64,000 bases of DNA from Candidatus Woesearchaeota archaeon (GTDB lineage: Archaea; Nanobdellota; Nanobdellia; Woesearchaeales; GCA-023898365). The stretch is from contig CP060219.1 in NCBI GenBank assembly GCA_023898365.1, positions 248,001 to 312,000 on the forward strand. The letters run 5' to 3'. How positions within the stretch are numbered: the stretch's first letter is position 1; every line of letters begins with the position of its first letter. Positions 1-12,500 of this stretch are shown piece by piece. Position numbers and translations under genes: made by a program. The notes beneath the pieces were generated by a model. That model saw nothing but the letters and a program-made list of their open reading frames with translations. It did no database searches and had not been told where the DNA came from.

Positions 1-1211
1 AAGAGTAAATAATCAAGCACATTGCTTTGTGCACTTGTTGACAAGGAATGCTCTGCATGATACAAGAATAAAGCACTTGCAAGCGAACGCTCAGTGATGT
101 TCGTATACGAGCCAACATAATTCCCGACAACTTCCGGATCTTCAATTCGCTGATCGTCAAGCCAATCAAGAGCAGCAGTTTTTTTCGTAGCGGGAATGGC
201 AGTCATTGCAGCATACGCAGTCACAATAGGATCGCACGCATCACCTGGTTCTGTTTCACTCCAACAAGGACCCGGAACATCATAGGTGACGTTATCTCCC
301 TGATAACGAAGTAAACGTTTATCTCGCGCGTCAAAAATCTCCGTAATAACGACTTCATCAGCAAGCACTGCAATAGTGTCTCCTGTATTAATCGACACAT
401 TATATTCCTTATAGTCTTCATCAGGAAGAGAAAAATTTTGGTCAAGAACAGAACTGCCAGAAGCAACTAATGAAAGAGTGGTGTCATCTAAGACAGGAAA
501 TATTCTGATTGTCCAGGTTTCTCCTTCAACAAAATAGCTTTGTTCGAGCTCCAAATAACTTGTTCCGTCATTAACATCTCGCCAGTCAGCGTTTAAATTT
601 GAAAGAGTAAGCAAAGAAAGAATTTCTGCTGTGGTGCGATGATCACAAGGCGATTTTGGCCAGCATTTATCATCATTATGTCGATTGAGTTTAAGCCAAT
701 CAAGCCCATCTTCGATTCGATCAGAAAAGATAGAAGAAAAATGAGAAAGTGCCCAAATGCCGTATGCTGTATCAAGCGGACCACTCCAACCACCATCGCT
801 GTATTGCGTTTCCAAAATAATATCGAGGAGTTTTGAGAGTTTGTTTACTTTGACAACTTTCGATAAACGCTGATTTTCTCCATCAACCGTATATTCTGCT
901 TGAATTTGCAATTCATGGCAAGAAAAATCTTCAAGGTTTGTTCCAGCAACAAAACAATTTTCTGTTTCTGAAAAACGATAATTGTCCAACTCTTCAAAGC
1001 GGTTATCATCCAAACACACTATGGCTGTTTTGAGAACATGAGGGTCTTCAGTACACGCAACAAAAAACAAATCTTCATTGGTAATATATTCTTGAAGCGC
1101 AGGATTAAGATAAGAATTCTCAGGTCTGATAAGCGTGATTCCTTGTTCGTAAGATATCACTGGCACTAGGAACAAGAGCAACATGAATACGAGCCAAAGC
1201 GTTCTCACCAT
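1..1211 (-). CDS. Exported alpha/alpha-toroid (prenyltransferase/squalene-cyclase-repeat-like) protein, partial
   Basis: I read this frame directly. It is open from an ATG at 1211 down to the window edge, giving 403 codons with no stop, so the C-terminus lies outside. The N-terminus (MVRTLWLVFMLLLFLVPVIS) is a signal peptide. Residues around 145-165 contain YSDGGWSGPLDTAYGIWAL, the DGGW-type motif with a following alpha helix that marks the alpha/alpha toroid of prenyltransferase, squalene cyclase and macroglobulin thioester domains. A second helical repeat with paired Trp/Cys follows (LDWLKLNRHNDDKCWP), and an Ig-like beta insert seems to separate further repeats. It is probably an extracellular binding or scaffold domain; no cyclase active-site motif is visible. 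It starts 40 bases after the preceding gene ends, so it is probably the last gene of the giant-protein operon. Confidence 0.75.
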   Translation of the reverse strand, partial: MVRTLWLVFMLLLFLVPVISYEQGITLIRPENSYLNPALQEYITNEDLFFVACTEDPHVLKTAIVCLDDNRFEELDNYRFSETENCFVAGTNLEDFSCHELQIQAEYTVDGENQRLSKVVKVNKLSKLLDIILETQYSDGGWSGPLDTAYGIWALSHFSSIFSDRIEDGLDWLKLNRHNDDKCWPKSPCDHRTTAEILSLLTLSNLNADWRDVNDGTSYLELEQSYFVEGETWTIRIFPVLDDTTLSLVASGSSVLDQNFSLPDEDYKEYNVSINTGDTIAVLADEVVITEIFDARDKRLLRYQGDNVTYDVPGPCWSETEPGDACDPIVTAYAAMTAIPATKKTAALDWLDDQRIEDPEVVGNYVGSYTNITERSLASALFLYHAEHSLSTSAQSNVLDYLL

Positions 1212-1250
1212 CCCACCTCGGGAAAAGCTACATATTTGACCTTTAAATAG

Positions 1251-3518
1251 TTATTGCGTTCCATTGTTTTGATAAGATGAGCGTTCCGCACGCATTTTTT
1301 GAAGATTCTCTTCTTCTTCATGTAAAAAGCGCATGAGATCAACGACTCGTTCTCTTTTTGAGCTTGGTAAAATTGAAAAGGCTTGTTTGGTGCGAGCAAC
1401 AGCGATAAGAAACCCATCTTCATCGCTGTTTTCGAAATGATCAAGAGCGACTTGGGCAGCTGCGTTAAACATACGTTGAGGCTTTGCTTGATAATAAAAC
1501 AGTAAAGGAAGAAGAGCGACAATTACAAGGAGCATTACAAATGAACTTGCACCAGCAGATTTGATAAAACCAATAACATTACCGGTAATGGCAATTTTTT
1601 CTTTTGATCTAGGTTCAAAAACTACCACCGTCTCCAGATGTTCAAGATCATCAGCGGCAAGTTCGCTTTCGAAGTAGTAAGAAAATTGCGTTGCATCAAA
1701 CAAAGCAACACCTTGCGACTGAGATTGCGCAGAGGTAATATACGTTTGCTTGCCATGAAGAGCATCATCAAGAATAACTTCATAGATCTCAACATTCTCA
1801 GAAGTATTATCAAGGAGCACTGTTTTTTGAATGAGGGTGATAATTTCATCTTCTAATTCCTTTTCAAGCTTTATGACAAAGACTTCTTTTCGAATAATGT
1901 AATCTTCAGACCGATCAACCAAATACGAGGTATCTAACGTGCCTTTTGTTGAGAGAAGTGCTCTCGCAAGCGCATCAATCGCCTCCTTTGAGGCATATAC
2001 GAGCTCTTCAGTGTGTTTGAGAAGTTTCGCGTCAGTGTAGAAATTTTCTGCAAACTGTTGTTGTAAACGATCAAGTTCTTGCAATTCACCTTCTGTTTCA
2101 ACACCCTCTCGATTCTTTTGATTGTACGTTTCCGTCAATCTATTTATTGCGGCAATCATGTCATCATAACGCTTCGCGGGTTGCAAAAACAACAAAAACG
2201 ACGCAATTGGCGCTTCTTTCGATGAAAGAGTTACACGCACATCATTCACTTTGGTTTTCAAATCACTTCCGACATCTTCTGGCTGATACGGTATTTCATA
2301 GGAAAAGCTTTGTTGCTCGAAAAAAGAATGTCCTCGCTCGTCACAAGATAATTCAAGCTCGTATTCTCCTTCTTCAAGAGTTGAAACAGAAAATTTGTAG
2401 AGCTCTTTTTGAGGAGTTACTGTAAAATCCCAATTCTTTGACCAGTCTTCTCCCGTCGCTTCTAATAAACATGTAAGGGTGTCAGTCGATGAGATATTAA
2501 TCTCTATTTTGAAAGGCAATTCGGTAATTTTTCCATTTCTACCAGGAGTGATAAATGTCAGATTAGCATAGATTTCCGTATCAGGAAGAAGTTTCAACTG
2601 TTTAGTTCTGGATTGACGAAGAGTAATAGCGGAAGTTTCATTTTCATAGTCTTCAAATGATGCAGTGATATTGTAGGGTCCTTCCGTTAGGTTAAAATAT
2701 GCTTCTCCTGTTTCATTCGTATGATTAGAATACGAGTGAGTTCTGTTTGAGACTACAACAAGCGCTCCTTCAAGAAAGTCATTGGTGTCGTCGGCTAGCA
2801 CTTCGACAATGAGCTCGTGAACAGGAGTGGTGTTTGTGCGATTAGAGGTATTTTGCGTTGCAGAACCAGCAAGTGCTATCGTCATTGCGAAAGGAATGGT
2901 CAAATCATGATACGTCAATAACGCTTCAACCGAGTACGTGCCTGGCGCAAGAAATGTTGCAAAAGTTAACTGTGTCAAATCAGAAGTGTGATACGGAACA
3001 TGAACATTTGTGCCCGTAATGTCCATTTCGAGCTGGGCGTGAAGGGGCGCATCAATATTAAAAATTACTTGATTATTCTGCGCGTAATTGTTTAAGTTGA
3101 CAAGAATAGAAAATGAAGGAACGGGAACGACAGTAAATGTTCTTGTCGCAGTTTCTAAGAGCGTCACCTGCGTCATCGTTGTTGGTATTGATATATTTGA
3201 GCCGTTCTCTGGTGTCATATTCACAACAAGTTCTTGCGTATGGATTGCTCTGACTTCGAGAGTGTAGAGGCCAGGATCCAGTTCTTGTTGAATCTGAAAG
3301 TAGGAAGAGGTGGTGCTTTGATTGAGAAGGAGGGCGTTGTCAAAAGAAAGAAGAACCGTATATGACGTTGCATTTGAGACCTCAGACCAGTCAAGAAGAG
3401 GCTGCGAATTAGTCATGACTTCTCCAGACGACGGAGAAACAATCGATAAAGCAGTAACACAGGGCAATACTATCATGGCCAACAGCACAGTAAATACTAC
3501 TTTAGGCCATTCTCTCAT
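1251..3518 (-). CDS. Membrane-anchored exported protein with Ig-like domains and a cytosolic tail
   Basis: This is a 755-residue protein of unknown function. I chose the ATG at 3518 because it begins a clean signal peptide (MREWPKVVFTVLLAMIVLPC) and GAGGTG lies about 12 bases upstream; earlier in-frame starts overlap the preceding gene. Residues 20-130 resemble a fibronectin/Ig domain. Around 240-310 there is a carboxypeptidase-regulatory-like fold (VLADDTNDFLEGALVVVSN). Around 410-560 there is a long helical, charged stretch likely to form a coiled coil. One membrane helix (ASSFVMLLVIVALLPLLFYY) near residue 640-660 is followed by a roughly 85-residue cytosolic tail rich in Glu and Arg. Many Asn-x-Ser/Thr sites suggest glycosylation. 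The type I topology fits a surface anchor or receptor encoded with the giant protein just upstream. Confidence 0.7.
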   Translation of the reverse strand: MREWPKVVFTVLLAMIVLPCVTALSIVSPSSGEVMTNSQPLLDWSEVSNATSYTVLLSFDNALLLNQSTTSSYFQIQQELDPGLYTLEVRAIHTQELVVNMTPENGSNISIPTTMTQVTLLETATRTFTVVPVPSFSILVNLNNYAQNNQVIFNIDAPLHAQLEMDITGTNVHVPYHTSDLTQLTFATFLAPGTYSVEALLTYHDLTIPFAMTIALAGSATQNTSNRTNTTPVHELIVEVLADDTNDFLEGALVVVSNRTHSYSNHTNETGEAYFNLTEGPYNITASFEDYENETSAITLRQSRTKQLKLLPDTEIYANLTFITPGRNGKITELPFKIEINISSTDTLTCLLEATGEDWSKNWDFTVTPQKELYKFSVSTLEEGEYELELSCDERGHSFFEQQSFSYEIPYQPEDVGSDLKTKVNDVRVTLSSKEAPIASFLLFLQPAKRYDDMIAAINRLTETYNQKNREGVETEGELQELDRLQQQFAENFYTDAKLLKHTEELVYASKEAIDALARALLSTKGTLDTSYLVDRSEDYIIRKEVFVIKLEKELEDEIITLIQKTVLLDNTSENVEIYEVILDDALHGKQTYITSAQSQSQGVALFDATQFSYYFESELAADDLEHLETVVVFEPRSKEKIAITGNVIGFIKSAGASSFVMLLVIVALLPLLFYYQAKPQRMFNAAAQVALDHFENSDEDGFLIAVARTKQAFSILPSSKRERVVDLMRFLHEEEENLQKMRAERSSYQNNGTQ

Positions 3519-3588
3519 AAGGACCAAACCCACACCTCTATATCGAGAAGTTTGGCAGGTTGCGCTTAATAAATGTTTCCTTTGGAAA

Positions 3589-6500
3589 CTAACCATACTC
3601 TGCCACCTCCACATAGATATCTATTTCATCCACACCTGATCGAAGAGGAGCAGGGAGCCTCATTTCAAAATCATAGGTTCCATATTGACCAACTGTTGAG
3701 CTGTTTATTGGCGTGGCAAAAACCAGTTGCTGAGAACCATCATATTCTGCATTTCCCCCATCATACTCCCATAAAATGCCGGTAACAAACGATGCTGAGG
3801 TGTTTGTTGAGTTAATAATCGGTACATTCGTAAGAGTTCTCGCGCCAAGCTGCATGTTGCGAAGCGCAATAGGTGTACCCGTGCCCCTTGTAAAGAGTTG
3901 GTGCACTGATTCTGCATATTCTGAACTGTTAAAATGGTTGTCTGCGTTTCCAAAATCATTAGATGAAGGAGAGGTGTCGTTCTTCTGCGTGAGCGGGTAA
4001 AGATTGCTGAAATCAAAGGTTTTTCCACCTGTAGTTGCAAGAACCAATCCTTCAACCCAATTCACACTCCAATTTCTCACTCCACCAATTGAGAGAATGG
4101 TCGAAATATTACCATACGCACTAAGCCACATTGAACCTGGAACGAGTTTGTACACCTTGTTGTTCGATTCGTTATATTCTGCAAATTCATTAGGTTGGTC
4201 AGGATATACGACAACATTAGAATCCCCAACAAACGCAGAGAACGAAATGTTAATGGTTTGGTTGGTGCCAACTGTCAAATTTTCTATTATGACTGTTTGA
4301 AAATCTCGATTGTTCGTAGTGTCACCAAAATAGACGCTCAAATTTTCAAAGTACGTGTTTCCGTAGTTAACTATGGTTGCCTGCAAAGAAACATTATCTC
4401 CTTCTTTAGTAAAAGAGGTGTTGGTAATAATAAGTTCTTCAGTGAGCCCCACATCGCTATTATCTGGATCATCACGAGCAGACGTGCCATTAACAATAGC
4501 AGTGCACAATCCTCCCACCGGCATACCGTAGGCATACGTGAGTTCTTCAGGAGCGCAGGCATCAACCGAAAAAGCTCCCGAACAGACTTGTAAGTTACAT
4601 TGTGAATCATTAACGGGAATAAACAAACGAATATTTGTTTGACCAGGAATACTTATCGCTCGCTCGCCCCGATCTCCCGTAACAAGCGTAATTCTGCTGA
4701 AGTTGAAAGGCACACTTGAAAAATTATAATCGAAAGAAGCAATTTTCTGAGCATCCTGATACACCACTATTTCAAGCGAACCGTTATAGTCAGCAGAGTT
4801 ATTTACTACACTTCCATTAACAGTTAAGGATACATTTTGCACACTCGTGTTAATATATGAAACATTTCCAACAATATCAGTAATTATAATTGTTCTTCCA
4901 GGATCGAAATTTTCTGCACCGTAGGAATCAGCACATTGCACAGACCAATTATACGTTCCTGTTGGCAAATAATAAAAGAAATAATTTGTTAACGATTCGT
5001 TAATTGTTGAGCTATTCTGCATAACAAGCGAACTGTTTATGAGCAAACTACAATTTTCAATATCTCCAGCAGAGGTCGCATTAAACGTAAAATTCACCCA
5101 GTTGTTTGTAATGATGTTTGCTTGAGGACTTATAAGAGTAATATTGACAGGATCTGGCGTAATGACAAAGCTTGCTACAAAGACCATTGGAGAATTATTT
5201 GTGTACAACAAGGCAGTTCCTAGCTCATCAGTGAGCGTCACATTGAATCTGTAGGAGCCGCTTGAAAGCGAGGAAGTATTATAGGAGGCAAAAATATCTG
5301 AAAGACGTTTATTTTGATCAATAACAAAATCGTACGTGGTGTCAGGCGATACAAGAGTTGTAAAGTGAGTCCACACACCGCTTGCATTCTTCCACAACGA
5401 TATTTTTATGCGAGCACTCGTGTTAGTTGAACCATTATTAAAAATAATGTTTGGCTGGGCTTCTTCTTGCCCCCACACTATTGTTGGTTGATTTTGCACA
5501 TAGCTTTCCAGTGCGTACACACCTGCTTGTTCAATAGCAAAATAGGTGATTTCTTCATCAATGTGACCTTGCTCCGCATCTGCAACCGTATCTTCATCAA
5601 CATGTAAATCAACAGTTGTCGCAGTCATACTTTCCGTTCGAAGCCAACCACCATCTGCACCATCTCGAGTTGAAAGCGCTCCAACAAAGAGAGGAGGTTG
5701 GCCGAAAACTGTCGGGAACGTCCACGTATATCTTGCATCATCATGACCAAGAACACTATTCGCTGTTGTATCAAACTCAAACAATTTGCTGTTCATTGTT
5801 CCTGCGTGTTGCGTACCCGCAAGATACCCAATAGTTTCTTGACCATGCGAACCAGCAGTTAGCGCTGAAAGACCAATGCTGAGATCAGTTGTCGTTGCAG
5901 TAATAGAGGTTTGCCCCGTAAAAACAAACTCGGCGTTATTTTCTGTTTGCACCATTGGAATAACGCTTGGTGTTCCAGCAAAAGCAACAGGATACGTTAT
6001 GGTTTCATACGTACAGGTTCCTCCCCCAACACATTGTTCTGATGTGTTAAATAGACCAGCAATAACTCGTTCTCCAGACGGCAACCAATGCACCCCTTTT
6101 TCAATAACCAAGTACGTAATGTTTTCTGGCTGAAGATGGATTCCATCCGCTCCAGGTTCTTCTTGGAAGTAGACGCTAAACGAATCTGCATCAACTTCTT
6201 TGATTCTCGTTGTTCCAGAATCGCCAAGAACTGCTTCGTTTGGAGGTTGAGCGATAACGACTGGATTGGTAAAGGTATTTGGAAGAGAAACCGATTTCCA
6301 CGAGCTCGTAATTGTTGTTGAACCTACCACAATGAGCGGATCAGCAGCAAGTTGAGAAGTGTTCGAAGCATTATGCTTGCCATAATACATATAGAGCGAA
6401 GCATTTTCACCAGCTCCAACGTGAGGCACTTTCACTCTGAAAAGCGTCGTCGTCGTATTACAACCTGAAACAAGACGATACGGCATAAGTTTGTTTTCAC

Positions 6501-9500
6501 TGCCTTTATGTGCAAAGCGAACATCCAGACAATCAGCACGCAGTTTATTATTTGCAATTAAAGCTTGTGTGTTCACAGTAATGTTTGCGCCAAATCCATC
6601 ATAATCAAAGACATCGTTGTTTGTGATGGTGAACAGTTTTCTTCGTGAAAAATTATCGAGTATCCATGGATCGTTAAAAACAAGCAATTCACCTGGAACA
6701 TATGAAGCTTGAGAAAGATTGACAGCTAAGGAAAGATTGGCATCGACAACAAGAACCTGCATACTTGTTTCATTTTTCAAACCTTTCGTGTTTTGCATAT
6801 AGAACTTTACCGAACCAGCACCTCGCACCCAGTTTTGGTCGGGCGCAGCAACAAAAGTTTTCACATAAGTATTTCCAACATATGAACCAAAGTTAGCAAT
6901 TCTCGTCATCGAAACATTGTATGCAGTAGCATCAGAGCGCGTTACTTCCATCGTCACATTATTAATGAAAACAGGACTATGCAAGGCGAGAGTTGCAATA
7001 AGAGGAGAACCGAAGCCAACATGTGAAGGGACTTGCTTTACTTCAACTTTAATCGCATCAGTTAGTATATGCGAACTATTCTGTGAACTCGTTCCAACAT
7101 AATATCTTGATGCATTTCCCGCATAAGATGCATTCACTGAAGTCGCGCCAAGCGAATGATTGTAAGGAACTCTGACTGTGAGTTCTGCTATTCCTGTCGC
7201 GTTTGTTTTCTTTGTACCAAGCAATTGTCCTCCAATTCTAAACTTAATTGGGGCGTTCGTTATGGGCGTTCCATTATCTAATCTGAGGAATGCGGAAAGT
7301 TTGGTTGTTACGTTACGAGCAAGTTGAGAAGAATTTGCTTTAACATAAGCAATACTTGGTTGTGCAAAAACGTTTACATCAAGAGTTTCCCAATCAACTG
7401 CATTGACATCACCCTTGGCATAAAGAGATACTTCTTTTTGACCAAGAGAGCTTGAGCTCTCCACAAGCACCGAAAGATTATTCCACGAGATTGCATGAGA
7501 AACCAAATTAATGCCGGTCAAATTAGTTGGTCCCGAATCATTTACTAGACCTGCTGGAAGAACATAACCAAGCCAAACATTTGTATCATCGACAAGTCCT
7601 GTGTTGTTGACAAAACCAGAGATGTTTGTTGTAGTTCCTCGAATGAGCGTTGTTTGCGAGTCATCAATACGTACCCGAAGCTTCGTTGGCTCGCGAATTT
7701 GAACGGTTTGCGGGGCAAGATAATATTTCGTTTGGAACGTTCCCGCAGGATTGAGATAGCGCAACGTAATATTAACATCATAATCACCCGCAGTTGTTGA
7801 AGCATTCGACGAAATATTGAACATAAATGTTGCATTGGATCCACTTCCAAGAACAGGATAAGTACACGTTTGCGGGTTTGCTCCAGTCACGTTCTGACAG
7901 GTGCAGTTAATCAAAGGAGAACAAACAATTGTCAAATTAAGTCCGGTGATACTGTTTGACCACGGGTTGAGAACAGTAAAACTATAGTTAACGCTTTCAT
8001 TAATTATTATTTTCTCTACGGATAACTCGCTTGAGGTATTATCAGCTAAGCGATGTAATGTCATCAGAGAAGATACGTCCGAAACAGGAGGAGATCCTCC
8101 ACCTTGCCAAGTAGTTACTGCTGATAATGCATACGTCCCTCTTGAAGCAGTTGTCGGAATTTTTCTTGAAATAGACGTATTGGCAATAGTTATATCTTTG
8201 TCAATAGTGCCAAAAGAAATATTTTGCCCAAGATACCATTCTGCTCCCAGGATAGAAACTTCTGTTTGAGCAGAAAATGCCGAGGAGTTTCCCACATTTT
8301 GCAACGTGACATTAATTGTCAGATTATCTCCCGTTTCAAATTCGTTGTTAACATGGGTGGTGGCGACATTTATGATTGCGAGCTCAGGCACATCAAGGAT
8401 TGTCGAGACATTACTTTGCTTTTGGTGCCCAAGATAATATAGTGAAACATTGTCACCAATTGCGCAGCCCAAAATATAGGTTCCTTTATCAAAACCTGTT
8501 GTGTCAACACTATAAAATGCATATCCCCACGCATCCGTATTGTTAGATCCTTGCAGACTTCCATTTAGGAAAAATTGAACAGCGTATCCTTGAATTCCTG
8601 CGGCAGTATGCCTGTCAAGTACCGAACAGTTAATCACAATTGCATCGCTGTAATTATGTCGTTCCAAAGGAAGATTATTTATGGAAACGTTTGCAAGGCC
8701 ATACGTGGTCATTGTTGTCATGGTCGCATTCGAATTACCATCTCTATCTGTTGCGTTGAAGGTAATATTATGTTCGCCTGACGCATACGTAATAAACCAG
8801 CCCACATAGGTATCAGTTGAAACATTGTAGGAAAAAGGCACGAGAGAAGAGTTTCCTCCATGTTCTGACACATTTGCAAATACTGTCTGCACCTCACCAT
8901 TATCAACTACGGGAATCGATAACGATACATTTTGAGTTCTATTTGCAGGATCATGTATAACTGAAGGAACACCAAACGTTGGAGGAGTCTCATCAAAAAC
9001 ATAAAGATACGACTCAGGAGAAGAATTTGTGTTGCCTGCAGCATCTGCAACGTTGAAAAAATACGTGATGTTCTTTGCTTCCGCACTTAGTGGAACGGTA
9101 GCTTCTGCAACAAGATGTGTTGAAACGTTTTTGCTTGCAATAATGGCACTTTCAGAAAATGAAGTGGCATCTCCAACAATCAAACTACCCGAAACATTCC
9201 AAAACATAGTGAAGTTGCCAATACCATCAACATCAATCCAATATTGTTCCACAGCCAGTTGTTGTCCAACATACAAGGATGACGCGTTAGCAGTATTGTT
9301 GATAAAAGTTGGAGGTTGAGTGTCAATGGAAAATTCACGTGAAAAAATGAATGGTTGGCTTGATGCATTGCTTAAAGGATAGCTTGCCGCATCTGTTGGA
9401 GAAGCAACAATGCGATACAAGCCATCATCATATGCTGCAGTGTTAAACGTGGGATACGTTGAGAACACATCTGCAGACTCACCTACAGAAAGCGAGTACA

Positions 9501-12500
9501 ACGACGTCAAGCCCAGTTGTTGAGCGAAAGACCAGGAACCTACTTCATAGTGTTCAACATACCAACGAAGGTACGAGGAAGTGTTTGTTTCTCCACTATT
9601 TGCAAAAGATAACTCATCTCTCGAAACAGGAGAAGTGTAGGTTATTGTCGGGTCGACTTCGGCGACTGCACGATGTGACTTCATTCCATAAATACTGTAT
9701 TCGCCTGTAGTAGTTGCAGAAACTATTCCTTCAACATAAACAACTACTGGATTATCACACACTAATCGCGAACCCGCATCACCGTATTGACCGTTAGCGC
9801 TTTGCCCAATAAAGATATAATTTGGATAAGGCTTCGCTTGCGATCCAGAAACACCACTTTCAAGAAATGTTCCTGTTTCGTCATACAGGGAACAAGTGGT
9901 GTCAGGTTCATCAGTTGCAATTGCGAGGAATTGGAAATGCGAAGGAAGAACAAATTCGGTATCATAATACTCTGGTGAGAAAAAAGTTAATCCTTCCGTA
10001 TCATCGCCATCAGCCAACCCGTGTGCAGTAATAGGTTTTGTTGCAACAATGCGCGTTGCCGGCTCCGCTCCTTGCGTGCCAAGCCCTGAAAGAGAAATGA
10101 ACTCTCCAGTATCATAATTTGCTGAAGAAAATGTTCCATCTGAGTAATAGATGTAAACATCCGTATCATTATAAGGAATGCCGACCACCAAACGCTGCGA
10201 TGGTACACCTAACCATTCGGTTGCTACGGGAAGCATCGCCATAAAATCATTTCCCCCTATATTATAATGGCCAAGAACTTTACTTGAAGCAGTAACGATT
10301 CCCGCTTCATCACTTAAATCATACCCTGTTGATTGGCCAGTCGAATTGAAACCAACAACAACCGTATCTTGAGGCGTCCAAGAACCATTTCTCACAACCA
10401 CTGTTGACTGGTTGAAAGGTGCGAAGAAATCATAATCATCATTTCCAGTTCTTGCAGAAGAAGAAAGATAAGAGAACAAATTTCCTGCAAAACTTAATGG
10501 CACGGCTTCACTTCCCGAACCTGCCTGTTCATAAGTAATGGCAAGGGGACCTGTTGAAAGGATTTTTGTTGTTGGAGAATACGCAGCTATAACAAGAATA
10601 TCTGATTTATTAATTAGATAAGGAACCTCATCAACAATGACTTCGTTAAAATCGATTAAGCTCGCAATATGCATATTACCTGCAATGTTGTTTGAGACAA
10701 CATGATAGATGCGCTTTGGCGAACGATACGTAAACGTAGTATTGAATGAAGAAATTGAAGCAGCATCTGATTTACCATAATATAGAGTAATTGTTTCTGT
10801 TCCTGAAAAGTTCATCTTGACCCAAACAAGTAGTTCTGAGGAGTTATAACGCTCCAAGTAATGATCAAGAACAAAACCATCTTGCACAAAACGCATGTCT
10901 GCTCGATCTCCTCGCATATCTGAAAAGTCGACGTCACTAGACGTAATCGTGAGAGGAAGGACTAATTCTGAGATTGTTTCAAGAGAGTTATTTTCTACAA
11001 TAATATCAATACTTTTTTGATACTCTTCAAGCACCCACCGTTCTCTTGTCAAATCAACATCAGAATTTGCACCATACGATAACTGCGTTGTATTAAATGT
11101 TAAAGAATAATTTGCTCCAATAAAGAAAGAATTTTCCACAGTAACATTTTGATTATCTGAAGTGTCATTAATGGTAAAACTAAAATTGTAGTTCCCATAA
11201 CGCCAGGTGTTTGTGAAATTTACATACCATAAATCGCCAGATTCGAACGTGAGAGGAAGGAACATGCTCGATCCATTTGGCAAATCAACAGTTGCAGTTA
11301 CACTACCAATACCAATATTGTCAGTGACATTTGCATAAAGCTTTACCGTTTGACCATACCCCGTAACTGTGGGAAGTGCATACAATGCATTATAACGAGG
11401 TTTTTCTCCATCAGCGACTGCTTGCACATAATCGTCCCCCATTATTGATTCGTTGTAGTTGCCATAAATATCAAAAGCATAAAACTTAAAGGAAATTCTT
11501 TTTCCTGAAAGATATGTATAAACTGTTTTGTTGACAAAACTTTCATTTTCTAATCCAGTGAATAATATTGGAGAATCATTTTGCCAAGAGCCATCAATAG
11601 TTCCATTCCAAGAAAAGATATAACTTTGCAAACCTGAAGAATCGTTCCAAGTAACATTAAATCCGATGGTTGCATTCACTTGAGGATTTGAATCATTCAG
11701 AGTTGTCTTATCAAGGGCATAAGGGGGTTGTGACTCAAAAACAGATATTGTTTCGTTGAATGTCTCAAAGAAAGGAGATGAATAATTTGCAGCGAACAGC
11801 GCAGTGTAATTTCCAACTTTTGAAGTGTTCGTAACCGTATACTCATAGTAAACACTTCCATTCATAACGTGTCGAGACATTGACGTATTAAAAAGAGCAG
11901 ATTCATTATCAGGATCTAACAAAGTTAAAAAGAGTTTGAAGTTAGCATTTGCCAGCATATTCGCCCTAATAGTCAAGCTGATTTGACTTCGACCAAAAGG
12001 AACGAGGACTCCTTTTTCGTACAGAGTGATGTTCTTTAGACTACCAACAAATTGTTCTTCTCGTACTTCACTAATAGATGGCTCAGGGTACACGTACTGA
12101 CGAGCAGCCTTCATACCATACACATTATGTTCTTCTTCACCGGCACCCACTGTTTCATAAATCACCGCAACTGGTTTGTTACAATGAAGCTCAGCTGGCG
12201 CAGCAGTGTTATCAGTTCCATCACCGCCAAAGTAAAATCTGCCCGGTGTAGGATAAGGATCCGCATCAGATGTCTGATTATACTTAATGGTGCCATCAGC
12301 CAATTTCACATAACAATTCGTGCTAGGATATCTTGTTGCGATTGCAAGATACTGGAAGTTGAACGGTAAAAGGAAATCTTTATCCAAATACTTAAGTGAA
12401 GTAAACGAAGTCGATTCGCTTCCATCTCCATCTCCTTGCGTTAAGCCTGCCATTGGTCTTGATGCAACAATATACGCCGTTGCTTCATCACCATTAGAGC